Assembly: GCA_034399355.1 (NCBI GenBank)
Contig: JAXMMT010000004.1
Coordinates: 1-25,483 of the forward strand
Direction: 5' to 3'
Length of the DNA: 25,483 nt
From: UBA2279 sp034399355
Lineage (GTDB): Bacteria; Actinomycetota; Coriobacteriia; Anaerosomatales; Anaerosomataceae
Made by a program: the position numbers and the translations under genes. Shown here piece by piece: positions 15,041 to 22,428 of the stretch (positions are counted from its first letter, which is position 1; every line of letters begins with the position of its first letter). The notes beneath the pieces are model-generated. The model did not search any database. It was not told the DNA's origin and was given only the letters and a program-made list of their open reading frames with translations.

Positions 15041-16300
15041 ATGAACATCGTACCCTGCCACGAGGCCCCACGTTCACTTTCCGATATCGATCGGGATTTC
15101 GCCGAGAGCCACCGCGTGCTGCGGTGTCAGGAGATGTCGGTCGCGTTCGAACGTCGTGATGCGGAGCTGTTCGCATCCCACTCGAGGGTCTGCCCCCGAT
15201 GCGGTGAGCGCCTGCTGTCCAAGGGCCTGAGCGAACCACTCGCTTTCGTGTGCCTTGCCGGCCGTTTCGCCGCGCGCATCCACCGCCTGTGCTGTGCGGT
15301 CTGCGATGCCACGGTCTACCCGATCGACGCCGAGCTCGATCGTGCTACTCGCGTGCTGCCGTCTGCCGCCGAACACCTCGTGCGCTTTGCTGTGCAGGCC
15401 GGTGGCTATGAGAAGGGCTCCGCCGAAGCGGCCTTCCACCTGGGCGTGTCGGTGTCGTCCTCGACGTTGCATCGCCTCGTGGCCCATGAAGCCGCGTACG
15501 TCGAAGACGGACTCGCCGCAGAGACGGAGCTGATGCTCGAGACCGGGGTGTGCCCCGAGGAGCGGGTGGCGCTCAAGGACTCCGATACCCTTTACCTGGC
15601 AGTCGACGGCGGTCATGTGGCCGGACGCGACAAGAAGAGTTTCGAGGTCAAGGCGGCCGTCGCCTGGACGGGTGTGGCAGAGGTGTCTGAGGGAAGACGC
15701 CGCCTCACCGGACGCGAGGGTTACGCCTCTGTCGAGGGCGTGAAGTCCTTCTTCCCGAAGGTCGCCGCGCTCGCCATCAGGAACGGGATGCTTACGGCGG
15801 GCCGTGTCGTGGTGCTCGCTGACGGCGCCGACTGGATTCGCAACGGGGTGCGCGATTGGCTGCCCGGTGCCCTCTACGTGCTCGACTGGACGCATCTTGA
15901 GCGTCGCGTGCGCGGGGTACTGTGTCGGCCCGAGGACGCGGAACTGGCGCAAGCCGTGCTCGATGCGTGCAGGCGTGCTGAACCGGCAGAGGCGCTCGTG
16001 CTGCTCATGGGTCACAAACCCTCGCCGGAGCCGGAGGTGAGGCACCTGTACAGACGGCTCGTGCGCTACGTACGGATCAACGCGAGCGGAATCGCGAACC
16101 ACGCGCTCGTCGACGTGCATGGATCGGGTGCGATCGAGAAGGGTGTGGACCTCATGATCTCGCGGCGCTTCAAGCTCAGGGGCATGAGTTGGAGCGAGAA
16201 AGGGGCCGCGGCCCTTCTTCCGTTCAAGGTGATGTTGTACAACGATAACTGGAGCACGCACTGGGACAGGAGAGTGGAGTCCCTTCCTTCGGCAGCTTAG
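15041..16300 (+). CDS. Transposase, UPF0236 / ISLre2-ISKra4 type
   Basis: Encodes 419 residues from ATG 15041 (GAGGAG ends 4 nt upstream); an in-frame GTG at 15011 is the alternative. The N-terminal region has two CxxC pairs that could bind zinc (CPRCGERL and CCAVCDAT). The core shows a DDE-like set: Asp in LYLAVDGGHVAGRD, Asp in VVLADGADWIRNGV with the nearby YVLDWTHLERRV, and a late acidic residue in GSGAIEKGVDLMISRRFKLR followed by GMSWSEKGAAALLPFK. The last block, with Trp-Ser and then GA, is the hallmark of UPF0236, ISLre2 and ISKra4 transposases. The reading frame is uninterrupted. The gene catalyses cut-and-join of the IS ends, probably binding the 23-bp and subterminal repeats. The right subterminal repeat lies inside its 3' coding end. 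Confidence 0.9.
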   Translation: MNIVPCHEAPRSLSDIDRDFAESHRVLRCQEMSVAFERRDAELFASHSRVCPRCGERLLSKGLSEPLAFVCLAGRFAARIHRLCCAVCDATVYPIDAELDRATRVLPSAAEHLVRFAVQAGGYEKGSAEAAFHLGVSVSSSTLHRLVAHEAAYVEDGLAAETELMLETGVCPEERVALKDSDTLYLAVDGGHVAGRDKKSFEVKAAVAWTGVAEVSEGRRRLTGREGYASVEGVKSFFPKVAALAIRNGMLTAGRVVVLADGADWIRNGVRDWLPGALYVLDWTHLERRVRGVLCRPEDAELAQAVLDACRRAEPAEALVLLMGHKPSPEPEVRHLYRRLVRYVRINASGIANHALVDVHGSGAIEKGVDLMISRRFKLRGMSWSEKGAAALLPFKVMLYNDNWSTHWDRRVESLPSAA

Positions 16301-16323
16301 TCCCCAGACTGTGGGATGCTTCC
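16301..16323 (-). repeat. Right terminal inverted repeat of the IS
   Basis: Reverse complement of the left repeat with four central mismatches. It starts directly after the transposase TAG (16298-16300). Confidence 0.9.
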
Positions 16324-16332
16324 CCGTCTAGC
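16324..16332 (+). repeat. Target-site duplication, right copy
   Basis: CCGTCTAGC, identical to 14941-14949. It marks where the original disA downstream sequence resumes. Confidence 0.95.
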
Positions 16333-16441
16333 ACGCCGTACAGCCCTTTCGTCGTGCATTATGCTAGGATTGCGTGTGTTCATGACATATTCATCCGATT
16401 CATTCCATTAGTGTTCGCACGTTGTGCGACTGGCCATTCAG

Positions 16442-16499
16442 AAGGAGGTGGAGGCGCCGACTCAGGTAGGACTCATCGGCTGACGGCGCCGTTATCATG
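16442..16499 (+). promoter_or_regulatory. SD - hairpin - ATG arrangement before the YacL-like gene
   Basis: AAGGAGG (16442-16448) is 48 nt from ATG 16497, too far for direct use. GGCGCCG (16453-16459) and CGGCGCC (16484-16490) are exact complements, so a stem-loop would bring the SD to about 10 nt from the ATG. An in-frame TAG at 16467-16469 rules out a start right after the SD. Another small hairpin (TCGCAC 16415-16420, GTGCGA 16424-16429) lies upstream. The gap 16333-16496 holds nothing else I can name. Confidence 0.55.
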
Positions 16500-17537
16500 A
16501 TCGTCCAGCTTACCCGCATCATTTTTCTTGCGGCGGGCGCAATGGGCGGTTTCGCGGTATCACAGCTCATCGACTGGACCGAGACGATCGGCTTCTCGCG
16601 AGAACTCGTCATCTTGATCTTCATCATTCTTGGAGCCGCGATCGGTTACCTTATCGGTGGGATTTTTGGCCGCGAGACCACTACTGCGTACCAACTGCTC
16701 GAGCAGAAATTGCGCGACCACCAGACGACCGATCTTGCGCTCGGCGGGGCGGGACTCGTCTTCGGCCTGCTTGTGGCGCTGCTCGTGTCTATCCCTCTGC
16801 GGCTTGTGGAGCCGCGTTGGATGTCGTTTCTGACGACCGCCCTCCTGTACGGTCTGTGCGCGTATGGCGGCATCAAGCTGTTCCTGATCAAGAGCGATGA
16901 CCTGGGTGCGCGCTTCGCTTCGCGCCTGGGGCCTGCTCAACTCAGACTGGAGTCGATGACGTACCTCGACACGAGCGCGGTCATCGATGGCCGGTTCGCC
17001 GCACTACACCGCGCGGGCTTCCTCCCCGGGGAGCTGCGGGTGCCCCGTTTCGTGCTCGCCGAGCTCCAGACGCTTTCCGATTCAGCAGACGATACGAAGC
17101 GCGCTCGGGGTAGACGTGGTCTCGATAATCTGACGAAGCTCGCCGGTGGCGAAGAGGCCGTGGCCGTGTTCGAAGCGGACTACCCTGAGGTGCCGATGGT
17201 CGATGCCAAGCTTGTGCGGCTTGCTCTCGAAACCAAGGGTGCGCTTGTGACGGTCGACTTCAACCTCACGAAGGTCGCCCGTGTCGAGGGTGCCACGGCG
17301 CTGAACGTCAACGAGCTTGCCGAGGCGATACGTCCGGCCTTCCTGCCGGGTGACTGTCTGCACATCGCTATCGCGAAGGAAGGCAAGGAGCCCGGACAGG
17401 GCGTCGGCTACCTGGAAGACGGCACCATGGTCGTAGTCCAAGACGGCAAGGGCGCAGTGGGATCCGACATCGATGTGGAGGTCGCCTCGGTTCTGCAGAC
17501 CTCGGCCGGACGCATGATCTTCGCGAGGCCATCGTGA
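16497..17537 (+). CDS. PIN/TRAM domain membrane protein, YacL-like
   Basis: Encodes 346 residues, homologous in layout to B. subtilis YacL. The N-terminal 130 residues hold about four membrane helices (MIVQLTRIIFLAAGAMGG, ELVILIFIILGAAIGYLIGG, LALGGAGLVFGLLVALLVSI, FLTTALLYGLCAYGGIKLFL). A PIN nuclease-like domain follows (about 158-290): YLDTSAVIDGRFA with the first acidic residues, RFVLAELQTLSDSADDTKRARGRRGLD, and LVTVDFNLTKVA, all conserved acidic positions of PIN metal sites. The TRAM RNA-binding domain ends the protein (FLPGDCLHIAIAKEGKEPGQGVGYLEDGTMVVV). It is therefore a membrane-tethered candidate RNase; the activity is unproven. The stop overlaps ispD GTG by 4 nt. The IS upstream now separates it from disA, its usual partner in Firmicutes. 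Confidence 0.92.
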   Translation: MIVQLTRIIFLAAGAMGGFAVSQLIDWTETIGFSRELVILIFIILGAAIGYLIGGIFGRETTTAYQLLEQKLRDHQTTDLALGGAGLVFGLLVALLVSIPLRLVEPRWMSFLTTALLYGLCAYGGIKLFLIKSDDLGARFASRLGPAQLRLESMTYLDTSAVIDGRFAALHRAGFLPGELRVPRFVLAELQTLSDSADDTKRARGRRGLDNLTKLAGGEEAVAVFEADYPEVPMVDAKLVRLALETKGALVTVDFNLTKVARVEGATALNVNELAEAIRPAFLPGDCLHIAIAKEGKEPGQGVGYLEDGTMVVVQDGKGAVGSDIDVEVASVLQTSAGRMIFARPS

Positions 17538-18241
17538 ACACCACTGTGGCAATCATAGTCGCGGGGGGAGACGGTACCCGACTCGGGCGTGAGGGCGGCA
17601 AGCAGCTGGCCGTTGTGGCCGGTAAATCCGTTCTCGGCCATACCATCGCCGCATTTGAGGCATGCACGGCCGTAGAAGCGATCGTCGTTGTCGTTCATCC
17701 GTCGCGGGTTGGGGAGTACGCGGCTGTCATCGAACAGATCGGGGCACGGAAGGTCAAAGCCATCGTCCCCGGAGGTGAGACGCGGCAGGATTCGGTCGCC
17801 AGCGGTCTAGCGGTCGTGGCGCCGCATGCCGACATCATCATCGTGCATGACGGGGCTCGCCCGCTTGTGACGCCGGCGCTCATCGAGGAAGTCATCAGCA
17901 GTCTGGTCGAGGACCCCGCAGCTGATGGTGTGGTGGTGGGGCACCCTTCATACGACACGGTGAAGTTCGTGGCCGAGGACGGTTACGTGGCGCGCACCGA
18001 GGACCGCGAGCGGTTGTGGCTCGTTCAGACACCCCAGGTGTTTCGATCAGCGGCGCTGCGGACTGCATACGCGAAAGCAGTTGTGGGTGATTTTCGCGGA
18101 ACCGATGACGCCTCCATCGTCGAATACGCCGGTGGACGCATACGTTGCGTCCTAGGCCCGAGGAACAACATCAAGGTAACCGTCCCTGAGGATCTTGTGG
18201 TCGTCGAGCGGCTGTTGGCCGAAAGGATGGTGAGTCCGTGA
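17534..18241 (+). CDS. ispD: 2-C-methyl-D-erythritol 4-phosphate cytidylyltransferase IspD
   Basis: Encodes 235 residues. IspD couples CTP with MEP in the non-mevalonate isoprenoid pathway. The nucleotidyltransferase signature IIVAGGDGTRLG with the following Lys (GREGGKQL), GGETRQDSVASGL, VHDGARPLV and TPQVFRSAALRTAY are all present, ending with IKVTVPEDLVVVERLL. GTG 17534 overlaps the preceding stop as GTGA, and GAGG (17525-17528) is 5 nt upstream. ispF follows with the same kind of overlap. Confidence 0.96.
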   Translation: MNTTVAIIVAGGDGTRLGREGGKQLAVVAGKSVLGHTIAAFEACTAVEAIVVVVHPSRVGEYAAVIEQIGARKVKAIVPGGETRQDSVASGLAVVAPHADIIIVHDGARPLVTPALIEEVISSLVEDPAADGVVVGHPSYDTVKFVAEDGYVARTEDRERLWLVQTPQVFRSAALRTAYAKAVVGDFRGTDDASIVEYAGGRIRCVLGPRNNIKVTVPEDLVVVERLLAERMVSP

Positions 18242-18732
18242 TGGGTGCAGCTCTGCGAGTCGGCATCGGCTATGACGTGCACGCCTTTGCGGAAGGTCGC
18301 CGTCTCGTGCTCGGGGGCGTGGAGGTACCTCACGAGCGCGGACTCGCCGGTCACTCGGACGCCGACGTGCTCGTGCACGCACTTATGGACGCCATTGTCG
18401 GCGCTTTGAGAGCCGGGGACATTGGACGACTGTTCCCCGACACTGACCCGGCGTACGAGGGTGTTTCAAGTCTTGTGCTGCTCGGCCGTGTTGGCGATCT
18501 GATGCGTGATGAAGGGTATCGGCTGATCGACGCCGACACGGTGCTCGTGCTGGAGCGGCCGAAAGTCTCTCTGTATCGCGATGCCATGCGGGCACGAATG
18601 GCCGAGGCCCTGGGAGTCGAGGCCGAGGTCATCGGCGTGAAGGCAACAACCACGGAGGGCCTGGGATTCGTCGGTCGCGAGGAGGGCGTCGCCGCTCAGG
18701 CCGTCGTCTTGCTGGAGCGTGCCGGATCGTGA
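18238..18732 (+). CDS. ispF: 2-C-methyl-D-erythritol 2,4-cyclodiphosphate synthase IspF
   Basis: Encodes 164 residues. IspF cyclises CDP-ME 2-phosphate to MEcPP, the step after IspE in the MEP pathway. The zinc-binding IGYDVHAF motif, LVLGGVEVPHERGLAGHSDADVLVHALMDAI, the DIGRLFPDTDP loop and KATTTEGLGFVGREEG are conserved. GTG 18238 overlaps the ispD stop (GTGA); ATG 18241 is the next codon and cannot be excluded. ispE is not in the window. The stop overlaps the gltX GTG. Confidence 0.96.
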   Translation: MMGAALRVGIGYDVHAFAEGRRLVLGGVEVPHERGLAGHSDADVLVHALMDAIVGALRAGDIGRLFPDTDPAYEGVSSLVLLGRVGDLMRDEGYRLIDADTVLVLERPKVSLYRDAMRARMAEALGVEAEVIGVKATTTEGLGFVGREEGVAAQAVVLLERAGS

Positions 18733-20141
18733 GCGAACGCGTCAGATTCTCGCCGAGCCCCACGGGCGCGCTGCATCTTGGCAGCGCGCGCACTGCGCTC
18801 TTCAATCGCCTGTTCGCGGACGCTACGGGTGGCGCCCTCGTGCTGCGCATCGAAGATACCGACGTCATGCGCAACGAGGAGACCTCGGAAGACGCGATTC
18901 TCGAAGGTCTGCGCTGGCTCGGTATCACGTGGGACGAAGGTCCTGACGTCGGCGGTTCGTTTGGTCCCTACCGGCAGTCGGAGCGCGCGGCCATCTACGC
19001 CAGTGCCCTTGATCGACTTCGCGCGAGTGGTGCGGTCTACCCGTGTTTCTGTTCCGCCGAGAAGCTCGCACGAGACCGTGTGCATGATGCGACGGTCGGA
19101 GTCGCGCCCCGCTACCACGGGACGTGCGCGTCCCTGTCTGACGCGGAGCGATCTGCACGTTTGGCGACAGGTGAGGCGCATGTATGGCGATTCGCAGTTC
19201 CGGCTGCACGCGCAGTTGACGTCGATGACGCCGTGCACGACACGGTGCGCTTCGAGACTGCCGACATCGGAGACTTCGTAATCGTCCGCAGCGACGGCAC
19301 TCCCGTCTACGACTTCGCGTGTGCGGTCGACGACGGTGCGATGGGCATCACGACAGTCCTTCGGGGAGATGACCACCTGTCCAACACGCCGCGGCAGATA
19401 CTGCTGCACGAAGCGCTCGGCCAGCTGCCGCCGAAGTGGGCGCACATGCCTCTCGTCACTACCGCGGATGGAGCACCGCTTTCGAAGTCGGGTGGCGCAG
19501 AGAGCCTGTTCGCGCTGCGCGGTCAAGGCTTTCTCCCTCTGGCGGTCGTCAACCACACGGCTCGGCTCGGGTGGTCTGCCGCCGACGCGGGTGTTCTGAC
19601 CCGCGCCGAGCTTGCCGCCCGGTTCGACATCGCGGCCATCTCGCGTTCGAGCGCGGTGCATGACCTGGCGCGGCTGCGTGCGCTTAACGCGGACGTCATT
19701 CGCAGCCTCAGCCTCGAGCAGCTGACTGAGGCCGCCGATCCGTTCATGTCGCCGTTGCCGGGCTGGCTTTCACTGGATGCGTTTCTTGCTGCTGTCCGAG
19801 ACGAGCTCGTGACGCTCGCCGACGTGGCCGCGCTCCTGGCCCCGGTGCTCGGCGTCCTTACCCCGGACGATGAAGCTCGCGCGGCGCTGGCGGTCGATGG
19901 GGCGAGCGAAGTGCTCGGCGTCATGGTCGGCGAGTTTGCGGGTGCCGGGGAGACGGAGCCCTACGCGCTTACGCAACGCCTTCGCGAGGTCGCGAGGTCC
20001 GCAGGTGTCGCGCCACGAGTGGCGCTGCCGGCACTACGCGCCGCACTCACGGGACGCGCCCACGGGTTGCCGATAGACACGCTCTTGGGACTTCTCGGCG
20101 CGGAACGCGCGCGCAATCGACTAGAGGTTGTACTCGGTTGA
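18729..20141 (+). CDS. gltX: Glutamyl-tRNA synthetase
   Basis: Encodes 470 residues, the normal bacterial GluRS length, so not the shorter GluQ-RS. GluRS charges tRNA-Glu, and in many bacteria tRNA-Gln as well. The class I signature HLGS (16-19, in FSPSPTGALHLGSARTALFN), IEDTD, a zinc-site pattern (CFCSAEKL followed by YHGTC) and LRGDDHLSNTPRQILLHEALG are clear. The second class I motif is PLSKS (250-254) where most GluRS have KLSKR, so the first Lys and the last Arg are replaced. The C-terminal helical anticodon domain is present. GTG 18729 overlaps the ispF stop, with GGAG 11 nt upstream. The Glx specificity cannot be judged by eye. Confidence 0.95.
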   Translation: MSERVRFSPSPTGALHLGSARTALFNRLFADATGGALVLRIEDTDVMRNEETSEDAILEGLRWLGITWDEGPDVGGSFGPYRQSERAAIYASALDRLRASGAVYPCFCSAEKLARDRVHDATVGVAPRYHGTCASLSDAERSARLATGEAHVWRFAVPAARAVDVDDAVHDTVRFETADIGDFVIVRSDGTPVYDFACAVDDGAMGITTVLRGDDHLSNTPRQILLHEALGQLPPKWAHMPLVTTADGAPLSKSGGAESLFALRGQGFLPLAVVNHTARLGWSAADAGVLTRAELAARFDIAAISRSSAVHDLARLRALNADVIRSLSLEQLTEAADPFMSPLPGWLSLDAFLAAVRDELVTLADVAALLAPVLGVLTPDDEARAALAVDGASEVLGVMVGEFAGAGETEPYALTQRLREVARSAGVAPRVALPALRAALTGRAHGLPIDTLLGLLGAERARNRLEVVLG

Positions 20142-20217
20142 CACTCTCAGCGGGGTAAAGGGATAGTAGTCCGACCCAAGGGGCAGCGACATGTGCCCGA
20201 GGAGGATGGTACGACCG

Positions 20218-20922
20218 ATGCTTTCGCAGTTGCGAGCCGATATCCAGGCGACCAAGGACCGGGATCCGGCATGCCCATCAACATGGTCGGCGCTGACCAA
20301 CTACCCGGGTCTGAAGGCGATCAGATGGCATCGCCGCACGTACTGGCTGCATAACCACGGGTTTGTGTGGCTGGCGCGCGCTATCAGCCAGTGGGTGCGA
20401 CACCGGACCGGCATCGAGATCCATCCCGGCGCGACGATCGGCGAGGGCTTCTTTATCGACCACGGCATGGGCGTCGTGATCGGTGAGACGACGATCATCG
20501 GGCGCAACGTCACGCTCTACCAGGGCGTCACCCTCGGTGGTACGGGCAAGGAGCGTGGCAAGCGCCATCCCACTATTGAGGACAACGTCGTCGTTGGCGT
20601 GGGCGCCACTGTTCTCGGCAATATCACCGCAGGACGCGGTTCGAAGGTCGGCGCCGGTGCGGTTGTTATCAATGACGTGCCGCCCAACTGCACGGTGGTC
20701 GGCATACCCGGTCGCGTCGTCGTGCGCGAGGGCGAGCGTGTCGAGACCATCGACCTGCATCACGAGGACCTGCCGGACCCTGTCGTGGAGATGTACAAAG
20801 TGTTGCAGCGGCGCATGGACAGGCTCGAGACGCGTCTTGCGCACGACGAAGGTACCGGTGCCGAGAAGGGCACGCCGGTGTTCGGCGATGAGAGGAATCT
20901 CGACTACCCGGAAGGGGAGTAG
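20218..20922 (+). CDS. cysE: Serine O-acetyltransferase CysE
   Basis: Encodes 234 residues from ATG 20218. CysE acetylates serine with acetyl-CoA, the committed step of cysteine synthesis. The N-terminal helical part (MLSQLRADIQATKDRDPACPS, NYPGLKAIRWHR) leads to a left-handed beta helix of hexapeptide repeats (IEIHPGATIGEGFFIDHGMGVVIGETTIIG, VTLYQGVTLGGTGKERGKRHPTIEDNVVVGVGA, KVGAGAVVINDVPPNCTVVGIPGRVV), with the catalytic His in FIDHGMG. The start is unsure: the family begins at 20218 (GGAGG 12 nt upstream), but ATG 20191 (AAGGGG 7 nt upstream) and 20206 are in frame. A charged tail of about 50 residues follows the last repeat. cysS starts 1 nt after its stop. Confidence 0.94.
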   Translation: MLSQLRADIQATKDRDPACPSTWSALTNYPGLKAIRWHRRTYWLHNHGFVWLARAISQWVRHRTGIEIHPGATIGEGFFIDHGMGVVIGETTIIGRNVTLYQGVTLGGTGKERGKRHPTIEDNVVVGVGATVLGNITAGRGSKVGAGAVVINDVPPNCTVVGIPGRVVVREGERVETIDLHHEDLPDPVVEMYKVLQRRMDRLETRLAHDEGTGAEKGTPVFGDERNLDYPEGE

Positions 20923-20923
20923 C

Positions 20924-22426
20924 ATGTCGATCCGCCTGTACAACACGCTGACTCGCCGCAAAGAGGAGTTCGTGCCTCGGGAGCCCGGGAAGGTCGCCAT
21001 GTACGTGTGCGGGCCGACGGTCTACAACCACATCCACATCGGCAACGGACGCACCTTCCTTACGTTTGACGTGATCCGTCGTTACCTCACGTGGCGCGGG
21101 TTCGACGTGTGCTTCATCCAAAACATCACCGATGTGGACGACAAGATCATCAACCGGGCGAGCGAGGAGGGGCTCTCAGCGGTCGAGATAGCCGAGACCT
21201 ACACGCTTGCCTTCCGCAATGTCATGGAGGACTTCGGCATCGAGCGTCCCAGCGTGCAGCCGATGGCCACGAAGATGATCGAGCCGATGATTCGCATGGT
21301 CGAGCGTCTGATCGAGAATGGCCACGCATATGCAGTGGACGGCGACGTGTACTTCTCGGTCCGCTCCTTCCCCGGGTATGGCAAGCTCTCGGGTCGCGAC
21401 ATCGACGAACTGCTCTCCGGAGCGCGAGTCGACGTTGACGAACGCAAGCAGGACCCGCTGGATTTCGCGTTGTGGAAGGTCGCAAAGCCAGGCGAACCGC
21501 ACTGGACGAGCCCGTGGGGAGAGGGGCGGCCCGGGTGGCATCTGGAGTGCTCGGTCATGTCCGAGGCTGAGCTGGGTGTCCCGTTCGACATTCACGGCGG
21601 TGGGTCTGACCTCGTGTTCCCACATCATGAGAACGAGATCGCGCAGTCCGAGGCGGCGACCGGGAAACCGTTCGCGCGCTACTGGCTGCATGGCGGCATG
21701 CTGCAGATCAACGCCGAGAAAATGAGCAAGTCACTCGGTAACTTCATGCTGCTGCGCGATGTGCTCGCCCAGTACGCAACCCCGGTCGTGCGCCTTCTTA
21801 TGTTGCAGACGCACTATCGCAGTCCGCTCGATTTCTCCTCCGACCGCCTCGACGAGGCCGTCGTCGCCTACGAGCGCATTCTCAATCTCGTGCGCAATCT
21901 ACACTGGGCACGCACCGCCGAGGCGAGCGGTGAGGGTGCCCCCGATGTTGCGCGCGCGGCGCTTGTGGCCGCCCTCGAGGAGGCGCGCGCCAAGTTCGTC
22001 GGCGAGATGGACGACGACTTCAACACCGCGGGCGCTATCGCTGCGGTCTTCGAACTCGGCCGCGCGGCAAATGGGTTCCTGTCGGAAAACCAGTCTGACC
22101 TGGCGGAAGTGGATCGCGAGCTGCTTGTGAACGCCGAGAACCTCGTGGCCGAACTACTTGGCGTCCTCGGCATCGATACCGCCAAGGCCAGACGCGAGAC
22201 TTTCGACTTGCCACCGGACGTGATCGAACTCGCGCGGCAACTCGCGGGCTACGAAGGTGATGACGCTACCGTCGCGGTTCAGGCGCTTATGGCGGCTCGT
22301 TCGGTTGCCCGTACCGAGAAGAACTGGGCTGCAGCCGATGCGGTGCGCGACGGGCTCATGCTCATTGGTATTACCATCGAGGACACTCCGCAAGGGCCGC
22401 GCGTGAACTACCGCCCGAGGGGGTAG
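20924..22426 (+). CDS. cysS: Cysteinyl-tRNA synthetase
   Basis: Encodes 500 residues. It charges tRNA-Cys; cysE beside it supplies the cysteine. The zinc-ligand Cys in MYVCGPTVYN (C29), the HIGH motif variant HIHIG (36-40), FIQNITDVDDKIINRA, GRPGWHLECSVMS, the HGGGSDLVFPHHENEIAQSEA block with zinc ligands, and KMSKS (266-270) are all intact. The helical anticodon region ends in RSVARTEKNWAAADAVRDGL. GAAGGGGAG ends 4 nt before ATG 20924; the longer open frame from 20483 is only read-through of cysE in another frame. rlmB follows after 2 nt; the mini-RNase III gene found here in Firmicutes is absent. Confidence 0.97.
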   Translation: MSIRLYNTLTRRKEEFVPREPGKVAMYVCGPTVYNHIHIGNGRTFLTFDVIRRYLTWRGFDVCFIQNITDVDDKIINRASEEGLSAVEIAETYTLAFRNVMEDFGIERPSVQPMATKMIEPMIRMVERLIENGHAYAVDGDVYFSVRSFPGYGKLSGRDIDELLSGARVDVDERKQDPLDFALWKVAKPGEPHWTSPWGEGRPGWHLECSVMSEAELGVPFDIHGGGSDLVFPHHENEIAQSEAATGKPFARYWLHGGMLQINAEKMSKSLGNFMLLRDVLAQYATPVVRLLMLQTHYRSPLDFSSDRLDEAVVAYERILNLVRNLHWARTAEASGEGAPDVARAALVAALEEARAKFVGEMDDDFNTAGAIAAVFELGRAANGFLSENQSDLAEVDRELLVNAENLVAELLGVLGIDTAKARRETFDLPPDVIELARQLAGYEGDDATVAVQALMAARSVARTEKNWAAADAVRDGLMLIGITIEDTPQGPRVNYRPRG

Positions 22427-22428
22427 CG

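Larger units (their letters stand above)
14950..16323 (+). mobile_element. Complete insertion sequence, ISLre2/ISKra4-like (UPF0236 transposase)
   Basis: A 1374-bp element containing one transposase gene (15041-16300). Its ends are imperfect 23-bp inverted repeats, GGAAGCATCCCA-N4-CTGGGGA, identical at 19 of 23 positions (left 14950-14972, right 16301-16323). A second inverted repeat, AAGGGACTC (14988-14996) and GAGTCCCTT (16277-16285), lies exactly 38 bp from each terminus. Perfect 9-bp direct repeats flank the element. The gene and both ends are intact, so it may be active and its insertion is probably recent. The 9-bp duplication and protein motifs suggest the ISLre2 or ISKra4 group; the exact family was not searched. 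Confidence 0.93.

Noticed and set aside
15074..16261. 395-residue - strand open frame inside the IS
   Set aside because: Shadow of the transposase gene; His- and Arg-rich with no domain. Not taken as a passenger gene.
16301..16496. Outward promoter from the right IS end driving the yacL operon
   Set aside because: I saw no -35/-10 pair with good match; TATGCT (16360-16365) has no partner at proper spacing.
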